NCBI GenBank assembly: GCA_002423615.1
Contig: DIKO01000102.1
Span: forward strand, 1-13,491
Length of the DNA: 13,491 nt
Direction of reading: 5' to 3'
From: Desulfobacteraceae bacterium UBA5616
GTDB lineage: Bacteria > Desulfobacterota > Desulfobacteria > Desulfobacterales > UBA5616
Positions within the stretch are counted from its first letter, which is position 1. Each line of letters starts with the position of its first letter. Below, one piece after another: positions 6,648 through 13,491 of this stretch. The translations under genes and the position numbers were made by a program. The notes beneath the pieces were generated by a model. It searched no databases. It saw only the letters and a program-made list of their open reading frames with translations, and was not told the origin of the DNA.

Positions 6648-6971
6648 CCTCATCCCGGGATCGGGCTGGAGCCTTATCCTGCTTCACCCCCATACGCCGC
6701 ACCGACCTGTTAAAGGCCTGTTCCCATAATCCATCGAATTACCCCCCGAGGAGTTGCCTCAAAAACTGCCTCAACAGGCGGTCCCATTTTCCGGATCGCC
6801 AGTCCTGAAATTATCAGGTTGACTTTCTGAATAATCTTGCAGTACTTGTCGTTTAAAACATACATTAAATATTTATAGAGTACATTATTTTTAGAAATGA
6901 GGCGCCGGGTCAAAACCGCCTGCCATTAAATGATGAACGGTTATTTCCGCAAGGTGGAAAGGAAGAGAGGC
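6648..6971. other. Gene-free region upstream of the TonB-dependent receptor
   Basis: About 320 bases with no convincing gene. It starts GC-rich with a 10-bp palindrome (ATCCCGGGAT, 6652-6661) right after the regulator stop, then becomes AT-rich from about 6810. It holds a tandem TGCCTCAA pair (6755-6762 and 6767-6774, period 12) and an inverted pair CAGGCGGT (6775-6782) / ACCGCCTG (6915-6922), the latter close to the receptor start. A short - strand reading frame (6710-6913) looks random. No riboswitch was recognised. Confidence 0.5.
6846..6875 (+). promoter_or_regulatory. Candidate promoter for the TonB-dependent receptor
   Basis: TTGTCG (6846-6851) and TATTTA (6870-6875), 18 nt apart, lie in the AT-rich stretch about 95 nt before the receptor ATG. 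Both boxes are about 4 of 6 to consensus. The region has several other AT-rich candidates, so the exact site is uncertain. Confidence 0.3.
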
Positions 6972-9284
6972 ATGAAAAGCCAAGGCATGAAATTGGTGGG
7001 TTTGAGTTTGGCGGTAATGGGTTTGATCTTCGCGTATGCTGCTGCAAGGGGCGCGGAACCGGAAAAAGGACAACCATCACCGCAACAGGAATCCGAAAAC
7101 AGTCAAATATTATCCCGGCAATTAGATACGATGATTGTGTATGGCAAGGCTATTGATGCCGGCGGGGCGGATAGCGACGGTTTTGCAGAGCCGTTGGACG
7201 TGTTGGGAGCGTCCAACCAAGAAAGGTATACGGCAAAAGGCATCAAGATCTTCGGCAGGCAGGGCAATATTAACGTATTTAAGATAATTGAGATATCCCC
7301 GTCGGTCAACTATACCGCCGTGGATAATCTCGGCACCAACGAGAACGGGTTTCACGACTCTGTCCGGATAAGAGGCAAAAAACAGACCGGACCCGGCAGC
7401 GTCAAGTCGTATGACGGCGTCCCGATAAGCGGTAATCCCGGCGGTGGAAAAACCATATTCGACATGGAGAATATCGAAAGTGTGGATTTGTATAAAGGCT
7501 ATATACCCGTGGATAAAGGGCTTGGTTTTTCAAATCTTGCCGGCAAGGTAGACATGAATATCAGAAGACCTGAACATGCATTTGGTTCAGATCTGTCCCA
7601 GACGACCGGAAGCGACAATTTTCAAAGAAGTTTTTTGCGTCTGGATGCCGGGGATATGGGCAACGTATCTGCTTTTGGCTCGTTTTCCTATACGACAAGC
7701 GACAAATATAAAGGGGAAGGCGATCTTAAACGTACAAACGGAGCTTTGGGGATGGTGTGCCAGCCCACCGATAAAATCAAAGCAGAGCTTTTTGTCACGC
7801 ACAACAGAGATGACCACCACAATTACTACAACTTGACGTATGACGAAACCCGGCATTTGGGGCGGTACTTTAAGAAGGATTTTACCACGGATAAGGCTAG
7901 TCCGAATTACTATGACTACAACAAACAAGATTTTGAAGATACGACTGTCCTGGCAAATATCGAGGGAGCCCTGTTCTCGGACGCCGAAATATCTTTCAAG
8001 CCTTACTATCTGAATGACAGCGGCGAATATTCGTATGCATCGAAAACAAATGTGATCAATTGGAACATAGACCACGAGTTGTACGGTGCAATCCTGAAAT
8101 ACGAAAAAAGCTTTTCAAAAGAGCTGAACGCAAAACTCGGATATTGGGCCCATAGGCAGGGCCCTCCCGGACCTCCGGTGGAACAAAAAAAATTCACGGT
8201 CGGGGAAAACGGTTTGACATATGCCGGATGGGCAGTACTGGCGGACAACGGTTACCATGATTTTCATTCACCGTTTACAGAAGTAAGCGGTCAGAGGGGT
8301 AATTTCGTATATACCGCAGGGGTAAGATATTTAAACTTTAAGTTGGGAGAACTGAAAAGCTACACCAACGGCACAAGTGCCGCCACAAGCCAAGACTACG
8401 ATACGGCCATTGAAGACGGCACTCTTGATGCGTGGGCCAGCGTGGATGCAAAATATTTCAGAGAATGGTTGCCAAGCGTTTATTTAGGCTGCAACCTGGG
8501 CGAAAAAGCGACGATTTATATAGACTATACAAGAACATACGGATTGGACGTCAATCTCTTTCCCACGTATGTTCAACAGCGGTCGACGTTTGTTTCGAAT
8601 AACGTAACCCTCCAAAATTTGTGGGATGAGTTAGAGCTTGAGACGGCGGATAATTTTGATCTCGGGCTCAAATATAAAATCGGCGGAATATGGGTGAACC
8701 CGAACGCCTTTGTCTCTGTTGTCAAGAATAAGCAGGCGAGGATTTATGATCCTGCCTACGACGTCGCCTACCCCTGCAATGGAGCGGATGCTTTGGCGTA
8801 TGGCGCCGAGATAGGGGCCGGTGGTGCGCTTACAAGAGAAATGGATTTTTTGGCGGGGCTTTCTTACCATAAATACTACTTTACGGAAGATCTGAAAACG
8901 GCAGCCGATGCCGCTATTTCGTCTAACGGCAAACAAGTGCCGGATGCGCCGCTGTATATGGCAAAAGCGGCCTTGTCCTATAAAATAAAGGGTTTTTTGC
9001 TGACCCCTTCCGTGAAATACATGTCAGCAAGATACGGTGATGTGCTGAACGACGAAAAAATAAGTGCTTCAACCATTGTGGATTTTAATATTTCATACGA
9101 GATAAAAAATGTGCTTGGCGCAAAATCCGTGGAATTACGCCTTACCGGCACAAATATATTCAATCAAAAAGAGGTTTCCGCAATAAATACGGCGGATGAC
9201 GCTTTGGCTGCTGCCAATACTGCGGCAACCTACCAAACCGGCGCTCCATTTGGGGCGTATGGCAATGTCAATTTCATGTTTTAG
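6972..9284 (+). CDS. TonB-dependent outer-membrane receptor
   Basis: About 770 residues from ATG 6972. A signal peptide (MKSQGMKLVGLSLAVMGLIFAYAAARGA) is followed by a polar linker, a possible TonB box (LDTMIVYG, about 51-58), a plug domain (about 76-198, with DSVRIRGKKQ, YDGVPISGNPGG and the conserved ENIESVDLYKG and GLGFSNLAGKVDMNIRRP), then a long 22-strand-type barrel rich in aromatic and polar alternations and ending in Phe (YGNVNFMF). Such receptors import scarce ligands (siderophores, metal chelates, cobalamin, sugars) using TonB energy. The start at 6972 gives a standard signal peptide with GGAAGAGAGG just upstream; 6930 would add 14 basic residues. The gene stands alone, with no tonB, exbBD or periplasmic binding partner beside it except the nearby modABC. 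Base composition is much lower in GC than the genes on either side, suggesting transfer. Ligand unknown. Confidence 0.88.
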   Translation: MKSQGMKLVGLSLAVMGLIFAYAAARGAEPEKGQPSPQQESENSQILSRQLDTMIVYGKAIDAGGADSDGFAEPLDVLGASNQERYTAKGIKIFGRQGNINVFKIIEISPSVNYTAVDNLGTNENGFHDSVRIRGKKQTGPGSVKSYDGVPISGNPGGGKTIFDMENIESVDLYKGYIPVDKGLGFSNLAGKVDMNIRRPEHAFGSDLSQTTGSDNFQRSFLRLDAGDMGNVSAFGSFSYTTSDKYKGEGDLKRTNGALGMVCQPTDKIKAELFVTHNRDDHHNYYNLTYDETRHLGRYFKKDFTTDKASPNYYDYNKQDFEDTTVLANIEGALFSDAEISFKPYYLNDSGEYSYASKTNVINWNIDHELYGAILKYEKSFSKELNAKLGYWAHRQGPPGPPVEQKKFTVGENGLTYAGWAVLADNGYHDFHSPFTEVSGQRGNFVYTAGVRYLNFKLGELKSYTNGTSAATSQDYDTAIEDGTLDAWASVDAKYFREWLPSVYLGCNLGEKATIYIDYTRTYGLDVNLFPTYVQQRSTFVSNNVTLQNLWDELELETADNFDLGLKYKIGGIWVNPNAFVSVVKNKQARIYDPAYDVAYPCNGADALAYGAEIGAGGALTREMDFLAGLSYHKYYFTEDLKTAADAAISSNGKQVPDAPLYMAKAALSYKIKGFLLTPSVKYMSARYGDVLNDEKISASTIVDFNISYEIKNVLGAKSVELRLTGTNIFNQKEVSAINTADDALAAANTAATYQTGAPFGAYGNVNFMF

Positions 9285-9285
9285 A

Positions 9286-9317
9286 AAAAAAGTCGAGGGA
9301 GCGAAACGCTCATTTTT
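9286..9317 (+). terminator. Rho-independent terminator after the receptor gene
   Basis: GAGCG-AAA-CGCTC (9299-9311) is a perfect 5-bp stem with a 3-nt loop followed by ATTTTTC, 14 nt after the receptor stop. An A-run upstream (9285-9291) could extend pairing with the T-run. Confidence 0.7.
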
Positions 9318-9426
9318 CACTGAATTCAGGAAGCGCCAAATGAAGGATGAGGGGTTGGCCGGGTGCTTTACGTTCCACATCCGGCCTAACCGTTATGCGG
9401 CATGAGAAATCCATAATATTCATCAA

Positions 9427-9441
9427 AAGCCGGATAGGCTT
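9427..9441 (-). terminator. Weak hairpin downstream of the alcohol dehydrogenase
   Basis: AAGCC and GGCTT flank a 5-nt loop about 28 nt beyond the dehydrogenase stop on the - strand, followed by a short T-stretch (TTTTGATG). It is a possible but weak terminator for the aldehyde/alcohol dehydrogenase operon. Confidence 0.3.
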
Positions 9442-9468
9442 CGGATGAAGATGTGGTCCCTATTCTTG

Positions 9469-10659
9469 TTACTTGACGACAAAGCTCTCCTTCAGGCACA
9501 CGGCGATCACTTGGTCGGGAATCGGGAAGTAGAGACCGGCCGGGTCCAGCTTCACCGCGGAATGAATATTCCCAAGGGAGGCTGCATCGATTTCAAGGGA
9601 AAACTTCGGGTTTATGCCGGTTTTTTTCTGCAGGGCGACAATTTCATCGATCACCAGGCCCAATATTTCAGTTTCCGACAAGCCGTCGATGTGAAAACCC
9701 ATGGCATGAGCAAAAGACTTTGCCCGGGGTTGATAAAAGGGGGACAGGTTTTTCATCACCACCGGAATAAATACCGCGTTTGCCTCTCCATGGGGAATCC
9801 GGCAGGTTCCGCCCACGGCATGGGCCATGTTGTGAATCGGTATGGCCCCCACCGCCATGAAAAAGGCCGCTATGCCGATGCAGCTTGCCGCCAATAGCTC
9901 TGTGCGGGCCTCGAGATTGTTTCCGTCGCAAACGGCTTCGGGCAGAAATTGATGAATCAGGCGGCAGCCCTGCAAAGCCAATGCATCGGCCATGCTGTTG
10001 GCATTGGGTGAAAAATACGCTTCCATGCAATGGCTTAAGGCGTCAAACCCGGTTTGTGCGGTCAATCCGGGCGGAAGGCCTACGGTCAGATCCGGATCGA
10101 GCAATGCATAGTCCGAGTTCATGTAAGGATGGGCCAGCATGCCCTTGACTTTTTCCGCTTCATTGTAAATGACCGCGCCGGGAGAGACCTCGGCCCCGGT
10201 TCCGGCGGTGGTGGGAATGGAAACATGGGGAACGCCAAGGGGTTTGGCCAGGGGTCTGTTGAAAATCCCCAGGTTTCCGGCCATTAATTCCTTTATATCC
10301 GTCACCTTTTGGCCGATCATCACCTTGATGCTTTTGGCGGCGTCCAGGACGCTGCCGCCGCCCACGGCCAGAATTCCATCGGCGGCCATCTCCCGGTACC
10401 AGCGGGCGCAGTCATTGATATTCAGGGATCCGGCATCCTGTTCGACCTTGTCGTAAACCCCGATCAGCGGCGTATCCTGGGCATCGAAGACATCCTTGAC
10501 CTGATCCGCGACGCCGGCATCGACAAGCCCTCTATCCGTGATCATCACAACCCGCCGGCTTCCCATTTCCATAAACCGCGCCGGCGCAAACGTCCGGCAC
10601 CCGGCCCCGGTCTCGACAATGGTTTTAAATTCCCAGGAATAATATTGCGGCACTCTCAT
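9469..10659 (-). CDS. Iron-containing alcohol dehydrogenase (group III)
   Basis: The 396-residue NAD(P)-dependent enzyme belongs to the Fe-ADH family and interconverts an alcohol and its aldehyde or ketone. The nucleotide-binding loop GGGSVLDAAKSI begins at residue 100. Metal ligands can be placed by analogy with FucO: Asp206 and His210 in TGFDALSHCMEAY, His276 in IHNMAHAVGG, and His290 in RIPHGEANA, with the expected spacings. Typical stretches PTTAGTGAEVSPGAVI and DPDLTVGLPPGLTAQTG are also present. The start is well supported by GAGGAGGT about 7 nt before the ATG. It is the second gene of an operon, 42 nt after an aldehyde dehydrogenase, so the pair probably runs alcohol to aldehyde to carboxylate (or the reverse). 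Substrate cannot be named; simple primary alcohols, 1,3-propanediol-type diols or hydroxy acids are all handled by this family. Confidence 0.9.
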   Translation of the reverse strand: MRVPQYYSWEFKTIVETGAGCRTFAPARFMEMGSRRVVMITDRGLVDAGVADQVKDVFDAQDTPLIGVYDKVEQDAGSLNINDCARWYREMAADGILAVGGGSVLDAAKSIKVMIGQKVTDIKELMAGNLGIFNRPLAKPLGVPHVSIPTTAGTGAEVSPGAVIYNEAEKVKGMLAHPYMNSDYALLDPDLTVGLPPGLTAQTGFDALSHCMEAYFSPNANSMADALALQGCRLIHQFLPEAVCDGNNLEARTELLAASCIGIAAFFMAVGAIPIHNMAHAVGGTCRIPHGEANAVFIPVVMKNLSPFYQPRAKSFAHAMGFHIDGLSETEILGLVIDEIVALQKKTGINPKFSLEIDAASLGNIHSAVKLDPAGLYFPIPDQVIAVCLKESFVVK

Positions 10660-10701
10660 TTTTTCTACCTCCTCTATTCTTTTGTCGCGAATTTCGGCGC
10701 G

Positions 10702-12216
10702 TTATTTGTCCAATCCGATCAACCGGGAAAGAGCCGTGGTGCGGCTGTCATAAACAAGGCTCTGGCAGATGTGTTTCACTTCGGTGAATTCCATTAGACC
10801 CTGGTAGGAACTCTCCCGTCCCAATCCGCTTTGTTTGTATCCGCCGAAAGGCATGTCGGGGCGCAATACATGCCAGGTGTTGATCCATACCGTGCCCGTG
10901 CGCAATCTTCCGGCGATTTTCTGGGCCAGGCCGACATTCCGGCTGCAGATGCCTCCGCCCAGTCCATAGGGGCTGTCATTGGCCATGGCGATGGCTTCCT
11001 CCACCGAGTCATAGGGAATCACGCACTGGACGGGACCGAAAATCTCCTCCCTGACCTGTTTCATGGAGTTGGTACAGTTGGTGAAAATCGTGGGTTCAAA
11101 GAAAAAGCCCCGGTCATATTCGGGTCCGGTGAGCCGGGTTCCGCCATAGGCCAGAACAGCCCCTTCCTTCTTGCCGATTTCCACATATTCCATGATGGTT
11201 TTCAACTGCTGTTCCGAAACCACGGGTCCGATATCCGTCTCCGGGCTCAAGGGATCGCCGATTTTCAGTTTCCGAATCTGGGCGATCATCCGTTCAACCA
11301 GCTCCTGCTGCATGGCCCGGGGGACAAACAACCGCGTTCCCGATTCGCAGGCCTGTCCGGTGTGAAACAAAAAGGCCAAAAGGCTGATGTTGACGGCGAC
11401 ATCCATGTCGGCATCGTCGAGGATGATCAACGGAGATTTTCCGCCCAGTTCCAAACCGATGCGCTTGACCGAGTCGGCGCCCTGATGGGAAATCCGTCTT
11501 CCGACTTCCGTGGATCCGGTAAAGGAAACCCGGTCCACCTCGGGGTGGCCGGCCAGGTATGAACCAACGGTGGAACCCGGTCCGGTTACCACATTGATGA
11601 CTCCCGGCGGAACCCCCGCCTCATGTATAATTTTTGCCAGCTCCAGGGTTGTCACCGGGGTGATGCTGGCCGGTTTAACGACAATCGTATTGCCCATGGC
11701 CAGGGCCGATGCGATCTTGATTCCCCCTAACATCATCGGCAGGTTCCAGGGCGTGATCAGAGCGCATACGCCCACGGGCTCGTGCTTGACGTAACTGTGC
11801 ATGGGGAAGAATCCCGGCGCCATCTGATGTTCAACCCGGGGCAACTGCTCAAGAGTCTTTGCCGCGGTTAAAAACCTGAAGCCCACCTCCTTGCCGTCGG
11901 CCAGGACCGTGCGTCGAATGATGCCGCCTGTTGTGAGGGTTTCCAGAAAGCCCAGCCTTTCCCCCTGGGAAATGATCCGGGCAGCAATATTGGACAGTAC
12001 CTTTACCCGTTCTTCGACGGATTTGCCCGACCAGACGCCGGAATCAAAGGCTTTCCGCGCCGATATCACGGCATTGTTGATATCCGTTTCCGTTCCCGAT
12101 GGCACCCGCGCCACCACCTCGCTGTTCGCGGGATTAATGACATCCATCCATTTTCCGGATGATCCCCGGCTCCATTTTCCGTTCATAAAAAGCTGGTATT
12201 CGAGTACATTGTTCAT
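10702..12216 (-). CDS. NAD(P)+-dependent aldehyde dehydrogenase
   Basis: A 504-residue member of the classical ALDH superfamily, which oxidises an aldehyde to a carboxylic acid with NAD(P)+. Catalytic features (numbered from the chosen start): Asn158 in TPWNLP, Lys181 in VVKPAS (cofactor binding), the FTGSTEVG turn near 232, general base Glu256 in LELGGKSP, and nucleophile Cys290 in GQACESGTRLFV. The C-terminal EEIFGPV, NDSPYGLGG and PFGGYKQSGLGRE stretches are all present. The start at 12216 is preferred because AAGGAGGT lies 10 nt upstream; an in-frame ATG at 12240 would add 8 residues (MSKEVVQS) but encodes that very Shine-Dalgarno within it. First gene of the operon with the iron alcohol dehydrogenase. 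Length is normal (about 480-510). The substrate is not evident; betaine-aldehyde, aliphatic and aromatic ALDHs share these motifs. Confidence 0.92.
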   Translation of the reverse strand: MNNVLEYQLFMNGKWSRGSSGKWMDVINPANSEVVARVPSGTETDINNAVISARKAFDSGVWSGKSVEERVKVLSNIAARIISQGERLGFLETLTTGGIIRRTVLADGKEVGFRFLTAAKTLEQLPRVEHQMAPGFFPMHSYVKHEPVGVCALITPWNLPMMLGGIKIASALAMGNTIVVKPASITPVTTLELAKIIHEAGVPPGVINVVTGPGSTVGSYLAGHPEVDRVSFTGSTEVGRRISHQGADSVKRIGLELGGKSPLIILDDADMDVAVNISLLAFLFHTGQACESGTRLFVPRAMQQELVERMIAQIRKLKIGDPLSPETDIGPVVSEQQLKTIMEYVEIGKKEGAVLAYGGTRLTGPEYDRGFFFEPTIFTNCTNSMKQVREEIFGPVQCVIPYDSVEEAIAMANDSPYGLGGGICSRNVGLAQKIAGRLRTGTVWINTWHVLRPDMPFGGYKQSGLGRESSYQGLMEFTEVKHICQSLVYDSRTTALSRLIGLDK

Positions 12217-12270
12217 GGATTGCACAACCTCCTTGGACATTTTGGGAGAGTTCCCGTTTCGGTGTTGGTC

Positions 12271-12290
12271 CCCCCTTGTTCATAAGGGGG
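12271..12290. repeat. Perfect 7-bp inverted repeat in the aldehyde dehydrogenase leader
   Basis: CCCCCTT (12271-12277) and AAGGGGG (12284-12290) flank a 6-nt centre, 55 nt upstream of the chosen aldehyde dehydrogenase start. If the promoter at 12326-12354 is used, this stem forms in the 5' untranslated RNA. There is no T-run, so it is not a simple terminator; an operator or mRNA-stabilising hairpin are options. Confidence 0.5.
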
Positions 12291-12325
12291 CGGGGATGAT
12301 GCCCGGTTTTCTTTATGACATTTTT

Positions 12326-12354
12326 GATATATTTAGTTTTCGCGTTTAATTCAA
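12326..12354 (-). promoter_or_regulatory. Candidate promoter for the aldehyde/alcohol dehydrogenase operon
   Basis: On the - strand, TTGAAT (12354-12349) and TATATC (12331-12326) are 17 nt apart. Each box is about 4 of 6 to the sigma-70 consensus. A start near 12319 would give a leader of about 100 nt containing the GC-rich hairpin. Confidence 0.35.
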
Positions 12355-12481
12355 CCCCTATGTGACCATAATCAAATCTTATGTTCAGATACGCTCGGTA
12401 TAACAAGTGGGAAGGGGGGCAATGGAACAGGGCTGCGGCTTAACTTGAAAGAAGGACGTCATTTTACCACTGAATATTTCT

Positions 12482-12541
12482 TTGACAGGTATTTAAATAT
12501 GTTATAAGCATTTTACATTATGTCAAAAATGATATTATAAA
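12482..12541 (+). promoter_or_regulatory. Tandem promoter candidates for the 99-residue gene
   Basis: The first pair is TTGACA (12482-12487, perfect) with TATAAG (12503-12508), but the spacer is only 15 nt. The second is TTTACA (12512-12517) with TATAAA (12536-12541), 18 nt apart and 35 nt before the ATG. Either could drive the small gene and perhaps the response regulator. Confidence 0.4.
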
Positions 12542-12576
12542 ATTCAGTTTTCAAATTAACCCGGCAGCTTTTGGAT

Positions 12577-12876
12577 ATGGATTCATTTTCGATTTACCAG
12601 AAATTCATGGAATCCCTGGATTCGGCATTCATGGCCCGACGGGGAATGGGATGTCCGCCTATTGATGATTGGGGAGAGCGGTTCTTCCGGGCTTTTGATG
12701 GAAAGTACCAGGCCTTTGATGAGGAGTTCATCATCATTTATGCCGCCGCTTCCCAGCTTCTCCATCGTTTTGCCCTGGGCCGGAAAATGGAGGATTATGC
12801 GTGGATTTTTTATCAGAACCCGGGGTCCTTCGCCAAAACCGTCCGGATTATGCTGGAAACCGGACTCTTTCGTTGA
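12577..12876 (+). CDS. Conserved-looking small protein of unknown function, 99 aa
   Basis: I do not recognise this protein. From ATG 12577 it is 99 residues (a TTG two codons earlier is an alternative start): no signal peptide, no membrane segment of normal length, one Cys in RRGMGCPPIDDWG, a mixed hydrophobic/acidic centre (FDEEFIIIYAAASQLLHRFALG) and many aromatics (DYAWIFYQNPGSF). It looks like a small soluble, mostly helical cytosolic domain. Codon use is like the neighbours and promoter-like sequences lie upstream, which supports a real gene, though the Shine-Dalgarno is weak. It precedes an NtrC-type response regulator on the same strand by 149 nt, so it may be co-transcribed with a two-component system. 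No function is proposed. Confidence 0.5.
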   Translation: MDSFSIYQKFMESLDSAFMARRGMGCPPIDDWGERFFRAFDGKYQAFDEEFIIIYAAASQLLHRFALGRKMEDYAWIFYQNPGSFAKTVRIMLETGLFR

Positions 12877-13025
12877 CTCAGAATTAATCCACCCGCTTTT
12901 CATTTTTTGCTCACTGCTCGGCATTGATTTTAGAGCAGGTTACTGGTATTGCGTAAACAATGCCCTGCGCCGTCAAGCGTAAGCACCCCCTCAAAACCAT
13001 TTTTCCGTGATTATCGTGGCATGGG

Positions 13026-13491
13026 ATGAAAATACGCCTTGCAATCATTGATGACGAACCGACCGTATGCCGGCGGCTTTCTCACCTTTTTTCAAAGGAA
13101 GATTACGATGTTGAAAGTTTTCAGACAGGGAACGCCTTTCTGGACAGAATGGTCCGATATCCTTTTCATATCGTCTTTATCGATCTGCGGCTGCCGGATA
13201 TGGACGGTTTTGAAATCCTGGCACGGATAAAAACGGGTTACGAGGATTCAGAAGCCATCATCATAACAGGTCATGGTTCAATAGATTCCGCCGTCAGAGC
13301 CATGAAGAACGGGGCCTACCATTTTGTTTCCAAGCCGTTCAGACTCGAAGAAGTCCGCCTTCTGGCCAATAACGCCAAGGAAAAAATACTCCTCCGAATG
13401 GAAAACAGAACACTCCGTGCGGTGCTGGGAGAAAACGATTTCATGAAAGGATTCATCGGCGCAAGCCCTCCCATGCAGGCTGTTTTCAGCA
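13026..13491 (+). CDS. NtrC-family response regulator, 5' part only (cut by window end)
   Basis: The reading frame opens at ATG 13026 and runs off the window after 155 codons with no stop. Residues 1-120 form a CheY-like receiver: acidic pocket Asp9, Asp10, Glu11 (IIDDEP), phosphorylation site Asp53 in IVFIDLRLPDMDGFE, switch Thr81 in IITGHGS, and Lys103 in VSKPF. After a linker, FIGASPPMQAVFS is the typical beginning of a sigma-54-interacting AAA+ domain, so the full protein is probably an activator of sigma-54 promoters with a C-terminal Fis-type HTH. The start is set by homology; no strong ribosome site is visible, though GTGGCATGGG lies just upstream. Its sensor kinase is not in view. Target genes are unknown; the adjacent dehydrogenase operon has no visible -24/-12 site. 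Confidence 0.88.
   Translation, partial: MKIRLAIIDDEPTVCRRLSHLFSKEDYDVESFQTGNAFLDRMVRYPFHIVFIDLRLPDMDGFEILARIKTGYEDSEAIIITGHGSIDSAVRAMKNGAYHFVSKPFRLEEVRLLANNAKEKILLRMENRTLRAVLGENDFMKGFIGASPPMQAVFS

Larger units (their letters stand above)
12217..12576. other. Divergent gene-free region between aldehyde dehydrogenase and the 99-residue gene
   Basis: About 360 AT-rich bases without a convincing gene. It holds a GC-rich hairpin near the aldehyde dehydrogenase start, one promoter candidate toward the dehydrogenases, two tandem candidates toward the right-hand gene, and an inverted pair TTTGACA (12481-12487) / TGTCAAA (12521-12527). No -24/-12 sigma-54 promoter was found on either strand by eye. 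Confidence 0.5.

Noticed and set aside
6652..6661. ATCCCGGGAT palindrome after the regulator as a terminator
   Set aside because: It has no loop and no T-run; it is a short perfect palindrome in GC-rich DNA.
6710..6913. 67-codon - strand frame before the TonB-dependent receptor
   Set aside because: AT-rich and low-complexity at its start, no recognised domain, no good ribosome site; it covers the likely receptor promoter.
6800..6971. Possible cobalamin or molybdenum-cofactor riboswitch before the receptor
   Set aside because: I could not find the conserved boxes of the cobalamin riboswitch or a convincing multi-stem fold; only simple repeats are visible.
10831..11562. 243-codon + strand reading frame opposite the aldehyde dehydrogenase
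   Set aside because: Shadow frame over conserved ALDH motifs, with no ribosome site or family signal.
12877..13025. Sigma-54 promoter or small RNA before the response regulator
   Set aside because: A TGG...GC pair near 12941 has the wrong spacing, and no hairpin with a T-run was found.

Overview
The window looks like chromosomal DNA of an anaerobic, Gram-negative bacterium, most likely a sulfate-reducer-type member of the Desulfobacterota (former Deltaproteobacteria). The support is a mixture of traits: an outer-membrane beta-barrel protein and a TonB-dependent receptor (so an outer membrane), an ADP-forming acyl-CoA synthetase alpha subunit, a molybdate ABC transporter with a fused HTH/periplasmic-binding-type regulator, an iron-type alcohol dehydrogenase next to an aldehyde dehydrogenase, and an NtrC-type response regulator. 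The taxon is an inference from gene content, not proven by a marker gene.

Left part (1-2700, + strand): a small outer-membrane barrel protein, a strong hairpin terminator, then a two-gene unit with the CoA-binding/ligase subunit of an NDP-forming acyl-CoA synthetase (catalytic His257 present, no ATP-grasp partner in the window) followed 13 nt later by a FosX-type fosfomycin-opening epoxide hydrolase with all its expected active-site residues and an unusual C-terminal tail.

Middle (2687-6650): a complete modABC molybdate import operon on the - strand (modA, then modB with a 1-nt TGATG overlap, then modC with a TTG start abutting the modB stop, then a hairpin terminator overlapping the modC stop). 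Divergent from it is a one-component regulator joining an XRE-like HTH to a cytosolic molybdate-binding-type domain. The shared 234-bp intergenic region carries a near-perfect palindrome that runs into the -35 box of a very good promoter for the regulator, which suggests autoregulation and control of modABC.

Next (6650-9320): a single large TonB-dependent receptor gene of clearly lower GC than its neighbours, with an AT-rich upstream region and its own terminator, probably acquired horizontally. Its ligand is unknown.

Right part (9469-13491): a - strand operon of aldehyde dehydrogenase then iron-dependent alcohol dehydrogenase, for interconverting an alcohol, its aldehyde and the acid. An AT-rich 360-bp divergent region with promoters and inverted repeats follows, then a 99-residue unrecognised protein and the 5' part of an NtrC-family response regulator cut by the window end. 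No tRNA, rRNA, CRISPR array, insertion sequence or phage gene was seen.
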